A stretch of DNA of 64,000 nucleotides from Pontibacter pamirensis. GTDB taxonomy: Bacteria; Bacteroidota; Bacteroidia; Cytophagales; Hymenobacteraceae. Numbering within the stretch: the first letter of the stretch is position 1; each line of letters begins with the position of its first letter. Shown piece after piece: positions 8,568-17,673 of this stretch. The stretch spans positions 1 to 64,000 of the forward strand of contig NZ_SSNI01000022.1 of NCBI RefSeq assembly GCF_010015475.1. Reading direction: 5' to 3'. The notes beneath the pieces were generated by a model. It saw nothing but the letters and a program-made list of their open reading frames with translations. It was not told the DNA's origin and ran no database searches. A program made the position numbers and the translations under genes.

Positions 8568-10648
8568 ATGAAAAATCCCGCCTTAGCCAAATTTTCTGAA
8601 AGCTTTTGGGAGGCACGGAAGCTGACGCACAAAAATTTTTCGAACGCAAGTGAGCAGGCGTTTCGGGAGGTGGCAAATAGAGCCCGGAAAAACAACCTAT
8701 CAGCTGAGGCTCTCATCGCGGATGCCGCCATTTTTGAAATTAAAGGGCGACTTGAGGAGGCCATCCGGTGCCTAGAATTAGCCCTCAGTGACTCCTCCTG
8801 CAATTTCCCGGGTATTGCTCATTTTTTACTTGGCTCTGTGTATAAGGAGCGGGTTCAGGACCAGCCAAAAGAAGCCATAGAACACTATTTAGCAGCGATT
8901 GAGGATAAAGGGTTTGACAAAAAGGCATGGCTTATAATAATCTGGCAAACATTTATTTCCGGTTGGCTGGGTTCGCAACCCATTGGCAGGAAACGATCCG
9001 GCTAGGCCAAGGCGAAGAAAACTTAAATCAGGAAGCGGATGCTACCTTTCTTAACTTGGCTGAACTAGGTCCTGATAAGTTATACCAGGAGGCCGAAAAA
9101 TTTTATGGGCTGAGCCTTGAATTGCAGGATTCGGAGAAATACATAACTGTGTACAACCTGAGGAGGCTGCTGCTGGCAAGAGAAAAATATGATGAAGCGA
9201 TTGCCAAGTTTGATGAGGCGACAGGCGGTGCGGGAGACAATCTCGACATGCATGGGAGCTGTTACCGGGAAATAGGAACTGCCCATATTCTGAAAAACCT
9301 GGGGAAAAAAACTTACTGGTGCATGATGTGGTGAGCTGCTGGTAAAAAGCCCAAGCATTGTTTGAGGAAGCCGAACGGGATGCAAGGGAAGACATCGGGA
9401 GCTCGGGCAAATCGGCGGTGGTACAGGCCAAAATTAGGATTGCCCGGAACCTGCGGGGAAGGCAAAAGCTGGACCCGGATGAGCAGGTGCTCTTGGAGTG
9501 GTGGCCTCCCGAAGAAGCTGGGTCAGATGGCTACTCTACTCCTGAGGAGCGGATCTTCTCCATGATCGAGGCAACCGGCCGCGACCGCTACCACTTGTAC
9601 AGCACCCGGGAAAGCTCCCGCTTCGCGGCCCGAAAAAGGGAGCAGATGGTGATTCCGGCCAAGGATGTGCTGGCCATCCTGCGTGGCTGGGGGTTAGCCT
9701 CTCCCTTGATCGAGGACGCGTTCAGCGCCTGCGTGGGCGGGAGTATTTTTTTTGAAGTGGCAGGACAAGGGGCTGGTGATTGACCCAGGCTTTGATTTTA
9801 TGCGGAATTTCCGCGCAAATGGATTTCATATGCGAGAAATGGACGCCATTGTGGTAAGCCACGACCATACTGACCATAACGCCGATCTGCGGGCGATTGA
9901 AGACGTGTTTTATGAAATGTCCAGGCGAGCCAACCAGGATGAAACCCTTTCGGGGGAGAGAAACTGGCATTACTACCTGATTTGCGACGAAAGGACCAAA
10001 CGCAAGGATTATCTGCAGTTCCCGGCGAGGCACCGCACCATAATTGAAATGAACCAGAAAAGTTTTATGGTTGGGGTGGAAGAGCTAACCATCAACTTGC
10101 GGGATAAAGGGCTGCCGTTTGTCATCCATAATTTTAAGGCTGAGCATGGGTTGCCGGCCTACAGTCTCCGGATCGATTGTTTGTCGTCCAGTGGGAAGGT
10201 AGAGGCAAAAATAGGCTTTACCTGCGATACCCAGTATTTCGGGGGTTTAGAGCGCGGGTTGGATGGCTGTGACATTTTGGTAGCCCATGTGAGCCAGCCA
10301 ACTCTGCCGGAGTTGCTCAATAGCGATAAACCAAAGGAGAAACACCTAGGCTACCGGGGGGTGGCGAAGCTGGTCAAAAATTGCAAGCCTGACCTGACCG
10401 TCATAGGGGAGTTTTGGGCCGGGTTTGCGGACATGCGGATTGACATCACCAAGGGCCTGAAAAGAATCTGTGGGGACAGGGCCATTTTGCCTAGTAGCGT
10501 GGGCTTGTTTATAACAACCAAAGAAAAGTCACCTGAAATAGAGTGCTCCAATTGCCGCAAGTGGCGGTCGGCGGGCAGCATCTATGTTGGAGCCGCTACC
10601 CATGAATACGGTCCCTTGGCTTATCTCTGCCCATTTTGCCGGATTTAG
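8568..10648 (+). pseudogene. TPR plus metallo-beta-lactamase-fold hydrolase, frameshifted
   Basis: Four overlapping frames together spell one protein of about 690 residues. The first half (8568-9370) is TPR-like helices (AIRCLELALSD, NNLANIYFRLAG, KYDEAIAKFDEA). The second half is an MBL-fold hydrolase with the metal motif HDHTDHN at about 9861 and downstream Asp and His strands. The C-terminus has two CxxC pairs (CSNC, CPFC) suggesting a zinc ribbon. Breaks occur near 8930, near 9305-9345 (A run, plus an in-frame TAA) and at the T8 run near 9750. They may be true decay or homopolymer errors in the assembly. It is the first gene of a hydrolase cluster; the subtilase gene follows 58 bases later. 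Confidence 0.75.
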
Positions 10649-10706
10649 CCTTCCTGCCTATAGGTGGAGGAGGCGGTTTTCAAGGTATTACTAAATAAAT
10701 ATATTT

Positions 10707-11888
10707 ATGGAAGAGCAATTTATCGTATTACGGGGCGCCCCTGTTTCTACCCGAGACTCCTTTCTGGGCCCCCTTTCTTTGCCAGGCACCGCCGGTCCGG
10801 TGGTAGGCGGACTATCCGTTGAGGTGGAGGATGTGGAGCGGTCTGCTATCTCCACCATAACCCGAAGCCCGGATGTGCTGGCGGTGGCTCCGGTCATCCC
10901 TATGAAGCTCATCGCCCCGCTGGCAGAAGACGCCCCGGCAGACGCTGCCGGTCCTCAAGTGGCATGGGGAGTAAGGGCGGTAGGAGCAGACACTTCCCCG
11001 TTCACCGGCCAGGGAATTGTGGTGGCGGTACTTGACACTGGTATTGATGCCACGCACCCGGCCTTTGCGGGGGTGGAGATAGTGCAGGCAGATTTTACGG
11101 GGGAGGGAAACGGCGACCAGGACGGTCATGGTACCCATTGCGCCGGATCAATTTTCGGCCGGAGCACTGATGGCGGCACCCGGATAGGAGTGGCTCCTGG
11201 GGTGACAAAGGCCTTGATTGGGAAAGTCTTGGGAAACGAAGGAGGCTCTAGCCTGGCCATTGTCAATGCCATCCAATGGGCCCTCGAAAATGGAGCCAAT
11301 GTGATTTCAATGTCCTTGGGAATCGATTTTCCGGGCCTGGTGGATCGCCTGGTGAGAAGCGGAATGCCCACGGAAGCCGCCACATCCAGGGCCTTGGAAG
11401 GCTACCGGGCAAACGTGCAGCTTTTCGAAAGGATGGCTTCGCTGGTGAAGACCATGGGTTCCTTTGCCCGGCCGGCCGTGCTCGTTGCTGCCGCCGGTAA
11501 TGAAAGTAGAAGACCAGAATTTGAAATAGCCGTGGCCCCGCCCGCAGTTTCGGATGGGTTCATTTCGGTGGCGGCCCTCGGAGAAGGACGAGATGGGTTC
11601 ACCGTTGCCCCCTTTTCCAATACCTTGGCCAATGTTTCTGGTCCTGGGGTAAAAATCTTGTCTGCGGCTCCCGGTGGAGGTTACCGGATGCTGAGCGGCA
11701 CCAGCATGGCCACACCCCATGTAGCCGGCGTAGCAGCCCTCTGGGCGGAGAAACTGCGGAGAGACGGTATCTTAAGCGGACCATTTTTGACGGCCCAGCT
11801 CCTTGCCTCCGGCACCTACCAAGGGATCGCTGGAGGCTTCGACCCCTTCGACGTTGGCAGCGGAATGGTGCGGGCACCGCAGATGTAG
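10707..11888 (+). CDS. Cytoplasmic subtilisin-like (S8) serine protease
   Basis: A 393-residue peptidase with the full S8 triad: Asp110 (VAVLDTGID), His141 (DGHGTHCAG) and Ser333 (GTSMATPHVAG), with the oxyanion Asn265 (AAAGNES). There is no secretion signal; the first 85 residues resemble a short inhibitor-like prodomain (SAISTITRSPDVLAVAPV) ending before the catalytic domain. This suggests an intracellular protease kept inactive until processed. It follows the TPR/MBL gene and is followed by a terminator, so these two may form one transcript. The context with CHAT and phosphoesterase genes suggests a regulated proteolytic effector. Confidence 0.9.
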   Translation: MEEQFIVLRGAPVSTRDSFLGPLSLPGTAGPVVGGLSVEVEDVERSAISTITRSPDVLAVAPVIPMKLIAPLAEDAPADAAGPQVAWGVRAVGADTSPFTGQGIVVAVLDTGIDATHPAFAGVEIVQADFTGEGNGDQDGHGTHCAGSIFGRSTDGGTRIGVAPGVTKALIGKVLGNEGGSSLAIVNAIQWALENGANVISMSLGIDFPGLVDRLVRSGMPTEAATSRALEGYRANVQLFERMASLVKTMGSFARPAVLVAAAGNESRRPEFEIAVAPPAVSDGFISVAALGEGRDGFTVAPFSNTLANVSGPGVKILSAAPGGGYRMLSGTSMATPHVAGVAALWAEKLRRDGILSGPFLTAQLLASGTYQGIAGGFDPFDVGSGMVRAPQM

Positions 11889-11905
11889 CGTTTTGACGAG
11901 TGTTT

Positions 11906-11946
11906 AAGGTGGGGGATGGTAATTCTTTAACCCTCCTCCACCTTTT
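11906..11946 (+). terminator. Terminator after the subtilase gene
   Basis: A GC-rich stem (11906-11920 with 11930-11944, two mismatches; outer arms AAGGTGG and CCACCTT) followed by TTTT. It separates the MBL/subtilase pair from the phosphoesterase/CHAT pair, which therefore probably has its own promoter in 11950-12083. Confidence 0.6.
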
Positions 11947-12083
11947 CTCATCTTCAAGGCTTCAAAAAATCACTTTGTTTTGGTAAATGTCACTTTGCCA
12001 ATTCTTACAATTTGGTTAATTTTTTTATATCAATTTACCTTGAGGCATTGCAGGATTCCGGTAAAGTAATTGAAATAACCTTT

Positions 12084-13610
12084 ATGTCGAACTCAGTCCT
12101 CTCTATTCCGGCCAAAGACCTTCCCCAATTCGAGGAGCTCTACGCTATCTCTGACTTGCACCTGGGAGGAACCAGAGGGTTTCAGATTTTTAATGCGGCC
12201 GCGGAACTGAAAAGCCTCGTCCAACATCTCCGGACATCTGTAAACCAAAAAAAGAAAGTGGGGCTGGTGATAAACGGAGACTTCGTGGACTTACTAGCGG
12301 AAAACCAACCAGTATACTTCGACCCTGTTAATGCGGTGGATAAGTTAAAACGGATAGCGGAAGATGACGCCTTTGCCCCGGTGTTTGAGGCGTTGAAAGA
12401 GTTTGCCGCTACCAAAAACCGCTTCCTGATCCTGAATTTAGGAAACCACGACCTTGAACTGGCCTTGCCTTGGGTCCGGGAATGTCTGCTTAAACTGCTT
12501 ACGGGGGGCAATGAATTAGCCCGCGGGCGGATTACCTTCGCTTTTGACGGAACCGGCTACTTATGTATGGTAGGGAAGGCACTGGTGCTCTGCGTGCACG
12601 GAAACGAAGTGGACAACTGGAATTTGACGGACCATGAAAAGATCAGGAGAATTAGCCGGGATGTGGTGCAGGGACGGCCGGTAACGGACTGGATTCCGAA
12701 TGCCGGAACCCAGCTGGTCATTGACGTGATGAACAATCTAAAACGGAAGTTTCCTTTTATTGATCTCCTGAAGCCGGAGGTGCCGGCGGTGATTCCTACG
12801 CTTATAGCCCTTGCCCCGGATCAATTAACAAAAGTGCAGGCCATCGGCGCCACTGCAGCCCGCCTTTGGTGGGATGGCTTAAGACGGTCTACTGGATTTC
12901 TGGGTAACCAGGAAGAAATGGTGGCCGAAATGGCAGCGGCGCAACGAATGATGTCCTCTTCTTTTCTGCCCGAACTTGAAATTACAGCCCCCAAAATGCC
13001 CCCCCGCAATGACAGCAGCAGCTACGCCGATGCCCTGTTGCAAGAGACGGAAAGGAGGCTGTCTCAAGGGGAACAGCCGATGTCCCTTATCGACCAGGAC
13101 CGGCAGGGGGAATATTTAGGGAAATGGAGTGCCGCCTGGAAGTATATTTGGGGGGAGGAACCCAGCGAAGTGCTGCGGGAGGCACTGGAAAAACTGCGGG
13201 AGGATGAAAGTTTTGACCTGAGTAATGAAGACGACACATTCGTCAACCTGGACAGCCAGATTGGGGCCGACATTGATTTTTTGATAGCGGGCCACACGCA
13301 TCTGGCGCGGGCGCGGAGGCGAAAGAAAGGGAGGGGCTGGTACTACAACAGCGGCACCTGGATCCGGTTAATCCGGCTAACGAAGGAAGTGCTGGAAAGC
13401 AAGGAAGAATTTAAGAAGGTGTTTGAGACGTTTAAAAACGGCAAGATGGAAGATTTGGATGCGCATAAAGGCTTGGTGATGCGGAGGCTGACCCTGGTAA
13501 AAATAGCGGCAGACGGCACCGGCACGACGGGCGAGTTGCAACACGCCAGCTTGGATGGCGAGAAAGTTGTCCTGACGGCTGCCCCCGAAAGCCGTTTCAC
13601 GAAAATTTAA
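12084..13610 (+). CDS. Calcineurin-like metallophosphoesterase
   Basis: About 508 residues from the ATG at 12084 (MSNSVLSIPAKDL). An upstream ATG at 12012 in frame is less likely because it adds an unrelated AT-rich leader. The five metal-binding motifs are present: DLHLGG (24-29), NGDFVDL (64-70), GNHD (120-123), VHGNEVDNW and GHTHLA near residue 415. About 180 residues are inserted between the last two motifs, helical and aspartate/glutamate-rich, far more than in simple phosphoesterases. The substrate is unknown; nucleotides, nucleic acids and phosphoproteins are all possible. The CHAT gene starts 13 bases after its stop, so the two are probably co-translated partners. Confidence 0.85.
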   Translation: MSNSVLSIPAKDLPQFEELYAISDLHLGGTRGFQIFNAAAELKSLVQHLRTSVNQKKKVGLVINGDFVDLLAENQPVYFDPVNAVDKLKRIAEDDAFAPVFEALKEFAATKNRFLILNLGNHDLELALPWVRECLLKLLTGGNELARGRITFAFDGTGYLCMVGKALVLCVHGNEVDNWNLTDHEKIRRISRDVVQGRPVTDWIPNAGTQLVIDVMNNLKRKFPFIDLLKPEVPAVIPTLIALAPDQLTKVQAIGATAARLWWDGLRRSTGFLGNQEEMVAEMAAAQRMMSSSFLPELEITAPKMPPRNDSSSYADALLQETERRLSQGEQPMSLIDQDRQGEYLGKWSAAWKYIWGEEPSEVLREALEKLREDESFDLSNEDDTFVNLDSQIGADIDFLIAGHTHLARARRRKKGRGWYYNSGTWIRLIRLTKEVLESKEEFKKVFETFKNGKMEDLDAHKGLVMRRLTLVKIAADGTGTTGELQHASLDGEKVVLTAAPESRFTKI

Positions 13611-13623
13611 AAAAGCTAATCCC

Positions 13624-15795
13624 ATGCGCACCATCACCCTCGAATTGCTTCGCCACGGTCCGGCGCACAATCAGTTGCTTTCCCCCCTTACCCCTTACCT
13701 TGCCCTTTGCCAAAACCATGGGGCAAACACGCTTCATGTGCCGTTCGAGCACAACCAGTTTCTTTTCCGGCTAAACGCCCTGGATTATAAGCATAACGAA
13801 GAGGCCCGAACTTTTCAACTAAAAGATACGGCCCGGGTGCTGGGAGAATTTTTAGCTCAAATTCCTGGGCTTACCGCCGAGTCAAGCAAAGAAGAAGCCA
13901 CAAAAGAGCAACTGACGCACCTCCGGCTTATCCTGTCGGCTTCCGAACTGGCTCTTTTGCCTTTTGAAATGGCAATTTCTCCCAATGGGTTTCCTGGGGC
14001 AGGACAGCATCTACTGCTTCAACCCCAGTTACCTATATGCCTTACCAGGGAAATTCGCCGGGTGGGGGAGAACCTTTTCTGGCCGGAAAAACACCGGATC
14101 CTTTTTGTTGCGGCATCCCCTCCTGGTGTCGACGCTATCCCGTTAGAGTCGCACTTGCTCACGCTCCGGCGGGCGGTTGAACCCTGGATGAAGTATTTTG
14201 AACATGATGACAACGATCTGCGGCAAAAGCATGTGGAAGAGCATTTGGTGTTTCTACCGGAAGCTTCCGTGGAGGCTATTGAGGATAAATGTGCCTCCGG
14301 CGAGTTCTCCCATGTCCACATCCTCGCCCATGGGGTGGAGCAAAAAGAAAACTTTGACACCCGCTTCTTCCTGGCGCTGCACAATTCCAGCAATCCCCAA
14401 CAAACTGACTTTATCAGCGGGCCCCGCTTGGCGGCGGCTTTGCGGGCCTCGAACCGGGTGGACGGTAAGGGGCTGGCCAAACCCATGGTGGTTACCTTAG
14501 CCAGTTGCAACAGTGGCGGGGTAGGGTCTGTGGCCGGAGCCGGGGCCAGCATTGCTCACGCCCTACACGAATCAGGCATCCCGATTGTAGTAGCAAGCCA
14601 GTTTCCGCTTTCCTTTAAAGGGTCGGTGCGATTGGTGGAGTGCCTGTATGAAGGATTACTGTCGGGGAAAGACCCGCGGTGGCTCCTGTACGACCTTCGC
14701 CGCCGGCTTTTCTCCCAGTTCCCAGACACCCATGACTGGGCAAGCCTGATTGCTTACGTTTCCCTTCCCACTGACTTCAACCAACAACTGCCCTCCACCC
14801 AGATTGACCGGGCAAGGCTAAGCATCGAAGCGGCCATGAACCACGCAGACGAGGTGAGCCGAACCTCCTCTGATAAAATTGAGACGAAATCTAATGTTTC
14901 AGTTGCCGCAAAAATAGAGGTGTTTCGTGAGGCTATGAAAAAGATTGTCGACGCGAAAAAGAAACTGGAGAAAATGTTGGACGGGTATCCAAATAAATCA
15001 TCGGAGATAAACGGACTGCTGGCAAGCGTGGAAAAACGCCAGGCGGAAATTCTTTTCTGCAAAAACAAAATCAAACAACCGTCTCCAGCCGAGGAAAAGG
15101 ACAGTACAAAGCAATTTGAAAACACATCAGGTGACACACTAGATCCAGAATTAGCCGAATCCCTCCAGTTATTATGTAGTTCCCGCTCCCATTATTGGGA
15201 TGCATTTCAAAGCGATAGGTCTAAAAGCTGGGCAGTGGTTCAATATCTTTCCTTAACCTTAGTTATTTGCAATTCAGAATTGTTTAAAAAGATTGATTTG
15301 GGTTTGAATGAGTTGGCCATCAGTCGGCCGGAGCGTAAACCTGAGGCTTTGTGGTCCTTGGCAAGGCTTATTTCGGAGTATGATTTACATTGTGGAGTCC
15401 GGCAGCACAAAATTTGGGCCCACGCAAATCTTTTAGAGCTTTACTTGCTGTCCTTCCTCTTAAAATCAGAGGGGCAAAAAATCAAAGCTGAAACGGAAGG
15501 AACTCCAAGCCCAATGGATAAAAAGGATGACTTGGGGGCAAAAAATCAGTTTAACATTCCCGGCAATGAAGAGGCGAGGCGTTGTGCTATAGAGCACGCT
15601 TACTCGCTTGTGGAAATTTCCGGCCGTGATTCAATAAGCGTTTATACAACCAGAAGACAGATCAGGCGATATTTGGAGTGGTTTAATTTTGTAGCCAACG
15701 CGGAAGGTAAACCACTAGAAGCCAAAGGTTTTAAGAATCTTGCCGAGGATATTTTCAATCTCTTCCCAAAGGAGGTTGAAGATAAATTTAAATAA
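13624..15795 (+). CDS. CHAT-domain (caspase-like) protease with helical C-terminus
   Basis: A 723-residue protein. Residues about 95-390 form a CHAT domain, a caspase/separase-like cysteine protease: catalytic His236 in VHILAHG and Cys295 in TLASCNSGG, followed by GIPIVVASQFPLS and a typical alpha/beta core. The last 330 residues are helical, with a lysine-rich coiled coil (about 430-480) and a TPR-like region (LWSLARLISEYDLHCG). CHAT proteases act as effectors in several bacterial conflict systems, including with TPR partners. The stop codon lies one base before an IS3 left end, so the original C-terminus may have been altered. Confidence 0.9.
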   Translation: MRTITLELLRHGPAHNQLLSPLTPYLALCQNHGANTLHVPFEHNQFLFRLNALDYKHNEEARTFQLKDTARVLGEFLAQIPGLTAESSKEEATKEQLTHLRLILSASELALLPFEMAISPNGFPGAGQHLLLQPQLPICLTREIRRVGENLFWPEKHRILFVAASPPGVDAIPLESHLLTLRRAVEPWMKYFEHDDNDLRQKHVEEHLVFLPEASVEAIEDKCASGEFSHVHILAHGVEQKENFDTRFFLALHNSSNPQQTDFISGPRLAAALRASNRVDGKGLAKPMVVTLASCNSGGVGSVAGAGASIAHALHESGIPIVVASQFPLSFKGSVRLVECLYEGLLSGKDPRWLLYDLRRRLFSQFPDTHDWASLIAYVSLPTDFNQQLPSTQIDRARLSIEAAMNHADEVSRTSSDKIETKSNVSVAAKIEVFREAMKKIVDAKKKLEKMLDGYPNKSSEINGLLASVEKRQAEILFCKNKIKQPSPAEEKDSTKQFENTSGDTLDPELAESLQLLCSSRSHYWDAFQSDRSKSWAVVQYLSLTLVICNSELFKKIDLGLNELAISRPERKPEALWSLARLISEYDLHCGVRQHKIWAHANLLELYLLSFLLKSEGQKIKAETEGTPSPMDKKDDLGAKNQFNIPGNEEARRCAIEHAYSLVEISGRDSISVYTTRRQIRRYLEWFNFVANAEGKPLEAKGFKNLAEDIFNLFPKEVEDKFK

Positions 15796-15894
15796 GTGTA
15801 ACCTTCTCCAAAAATTGACCTCCCCCCGCAAAACCGGACTGTTGTAAAGTAGAGGAAACGGGCAATTTGTCGTACTAAAACAAAACGAATTGCC

Positions 15895-16167
15895 ATGAAA
15901 AAATCAAAGTTTACCGAGGCGCAGATCATCTTCGCCATCAAGCAGTCAGAGACAGGAGTCTCTGTATCTGAGTTGTGCCGCAAGATGGGTATATCGGAGG
16001 CCACCTTCTACAACTGGAAGAAAAAATATGGTGGTTTAGGAGTGTCGGAATTGCGCAAGCTGCGGCAGTTGGAGGAGGAGAACGGTCAGTTGAAGAAGCT
16101 GGTGGCGGACCTGAGCCTGGACAAACAAATGCTGCAGGATGTGCTGCGAAAAAAGGTACTGTCTTAA
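15895..16167 (+). pseudogene. IS3-type OrfA, cut by IS110 insertion
   Basis: Encodes the N-terminal helix-turn-helix protein of an IS3-type transposase (SVSELCRKMGISEATFYNWK at 22-41) and the leucine-zipper-like segment (LRKLRQLEEENGQLKKLVAD). It ends in DKQMLQDVLRKK at an A6G run, after which the IS110-type element begins and supplies four foreign codons and a stop. With the insert removed, the frame continues into [16 protein letters not shown] of OrfB. Confidence 0.85.
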
Positions 16168-17275
16168 AAGTCAAGCGATTGTTTTGGATTTTTCTTATCT
16201 TACCCTTACCTGAAAGAGAGGCTCCGGCCTCCAGGAGTTGGATGTCTCTTTTTTGTTCCTGATGCCTTCGGCCGTGAAGCGGGTCATATACGTCATTCTT
16301 GCGCCACAGCGTCCAAATCAGAATCAGCAGCTTACGCTGCACAGCCACGTAAGCCTGCATCTTGGTCTTGCCCCTTGCCAGAAGCCGTTCGTGGAGTGCG
16401 GTAAAAGCAGGCTCTTTGTAGCGCACCACTGAAAAGGCCGGCAGGTGCATAGCCCGGCGGATATGGGCGTTGCCCTTCTTGGACATCCTGGTCTTTCCCG
16501 AGCGTTTGCCTGACTGGTTCTCCACCACATCATAGCCCGAGTAGCTCACCAGCTGCCCCTGCTTCTCAAAGGTGGCAAAGCCGTTGGTCTCGGCCAGGAG
16601 CACGGCCACCGTCTTGAGGCCCACTCCTTTGATAGCCAGGAGCTTCTCCACCCGCTCGGCCAGCAGCGGGTCCTGGCAGATGAGCTCTCGGATCGCCTCC
16701 TCCAGCTCCTGAATGCTTTTCTCCAGCGTGCGGACCATCTTTTTGAGGCTTTTATCCACCTGCTTTACCGCAAAGGCACTGTGGTGCAGGGCATGGAGCT
16801 GGTTGAGGAATACGGTGCGCTGGTTAGAGAAGTCCTCCAACTGGCGCGTCAAGAGACGCAGCTGGTAGATGTTCTCCGACAGGGGCTGCCAGAGGGGCAG
16901 CAACTGCTCCAGGCCCATCCGGGCCAGCCCTTTGGCGTCGATGCTGTCATTCTTGCTCTTGTGGCCCAGGGCCTGCAGGTAGCGCTTGGCCTTGGTGGGC
17001 AGGATCACCGATACCTGGTAGCCCTGCTGGTGGAGGAACCAGGCCAGCTGCTCGTAGTAGATGCCGGTGGCTTCCATGAGTATACGCAGCTCCACTTCTG
17101 CTGTGCGCTTGCTTTCCATCCAGCGCTGGAGCTGCCTGATACCGGCAGGTGTGTTGGCGAACTTACGGGAGGCTTTCACCCTGACCTGACGCTCCATATC
17201 GAGGGTAGATAAGACAACATCAAGGGAGTCCTTGGAAACGTCCACTCCCAGGTTCTGGCATAGCAGGTTTTTCAT
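15938..17275 (-). CDS. IS110-type transposase (DEDD), reading through its element end
   Basis: The 445-residue frame has the IS110 DEDD N-terminal domain: Asp in LGVDVSKDSLDV, Glu in MEATGIYYEQL, and Asp pairs in KSKNDSIDAKGLARMG. The transposase_20 domain follows: IKGVGLKTVAVLLAETNG, with the conserved serine region SYSGYDVV and RRAMHLPAFS. The first 373 or so residues belong to the element; about 72 more are antisense IS3 sequence, because the element carries no stop of its own in this frame. Native family length is 330-400, so the insertion site supplies the C-terminus. Activity is guided by a bridge RNA in related elements. Confidence 0.85.
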   Translation of the reverse strand: MKNLLCQNLGVDVSKDSLDVVLSTLDMERQVRVKASRKFANTPAGIRQLQRWMESKRTAEVELRILMEATGIYYEQLAWFLHQQGYQVSVILPTKAKRYLQALGHKSKNDSIDAKGLARMGLEQLLPLWQPLSENIYQLRLLTRQLEDFSNQRTVFLNQLHALHHSAFAVKQVDKSLKKMVRTLEKSIQELEEAIRELICQDPLLAERVEKLLAIKGVGLKTVAVLLAETNGFATFEKQGQLVSYSGYDVVENQSGKRSGKTRMSKKGNAHIRRAMHLPAFSVVRYKEPAFTALHERLLARGKTKMQAYVAVQRKLLILIWTLWRKNDVYDPLHGRRHQEQKRDIQLLEAGASLSGKGKIRKIQNNRLTFKTVPFFAAHPAAFVCPGSGPPPASSTDRSPPPTAAACAIPTLLNHHIFSSSCRRWPPIYPSCGTTQIQRLLSLTA

Positions 17276-17673
17276 TGTGTTGGGTAGTTAGGATAAGTGA
17301 ACTTCATCTGCAACCTATACTCACAGCTAGATAATAGGTCTCGCCTGCAGCAGGCGGCCTTTTGGTACTGTACTGGCTTGGATGAAGAGGGAAGAAAGGG
17401 ATTTCTTAGAGGCGACATCAATCGTGTCTATTACTGTTACTTATTCCTTTTCTCCCTTATTGTATAAAAGCGAAGGTACAAATAGTAAGAATTGTACTCT
17501 TTGCTAACATTTCAAAGATATGAGTACTGTTCAGCTTGAGGGAAGAAGCAGGCAGGTGGAACTTCCTTTTTTTCAGTATCACCAGGTGTACTTGCTCTGA
17601 AGAATTTTGCCATCCTGCCTGTGGTTCTTTACCTGTTCTACTTGTATTCTTTCTGTTAAGTCTAAAGATATGA
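16156..17673 (-). mobile_element. IS110-type element (1518 bp)
   Basis: Boundaries come from the host IS3 frame: host sequence stops at the A6G run ending at 16155 and resumes at GCTCTGAGG (17674), with no target duplication, as expected for the IS110 family. One end starts GTACTGT (16156-16162), the other ends AAAGATATGA (17664-17673). The transposase is on the minus strand. The roughly 400 bases upstream of it are non-coding. Confidence 0.75.
17276..17663 (-). ncRNA. Possible bridge RNA region of the IS110-type element
   Basis: A 390-base non-coding stretch upstream of the transposase. In IS110-group elements such as IS621, this position encodes the bridge RNA that pairs with target and donor DNA. 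It contains several short inverted repeats. It also contains AAAGATATGA-GTACTGT at 17514-17530, a head-to-tail join of the two element ends. No fold was computed, so the RNA limits are unknown. Confidence 0.4.

Noticed and set aside
14019..14552. Antisense frame within the CHAT gene
   Set aside because: No family and biased Ser/Arg composition; lies inside the CHAT catalytic domain.
16781..17212. A 143-codon plus-strand frame within the IS110-type element
   Set aside because: Antisense to the well-supported transposase; no family match.
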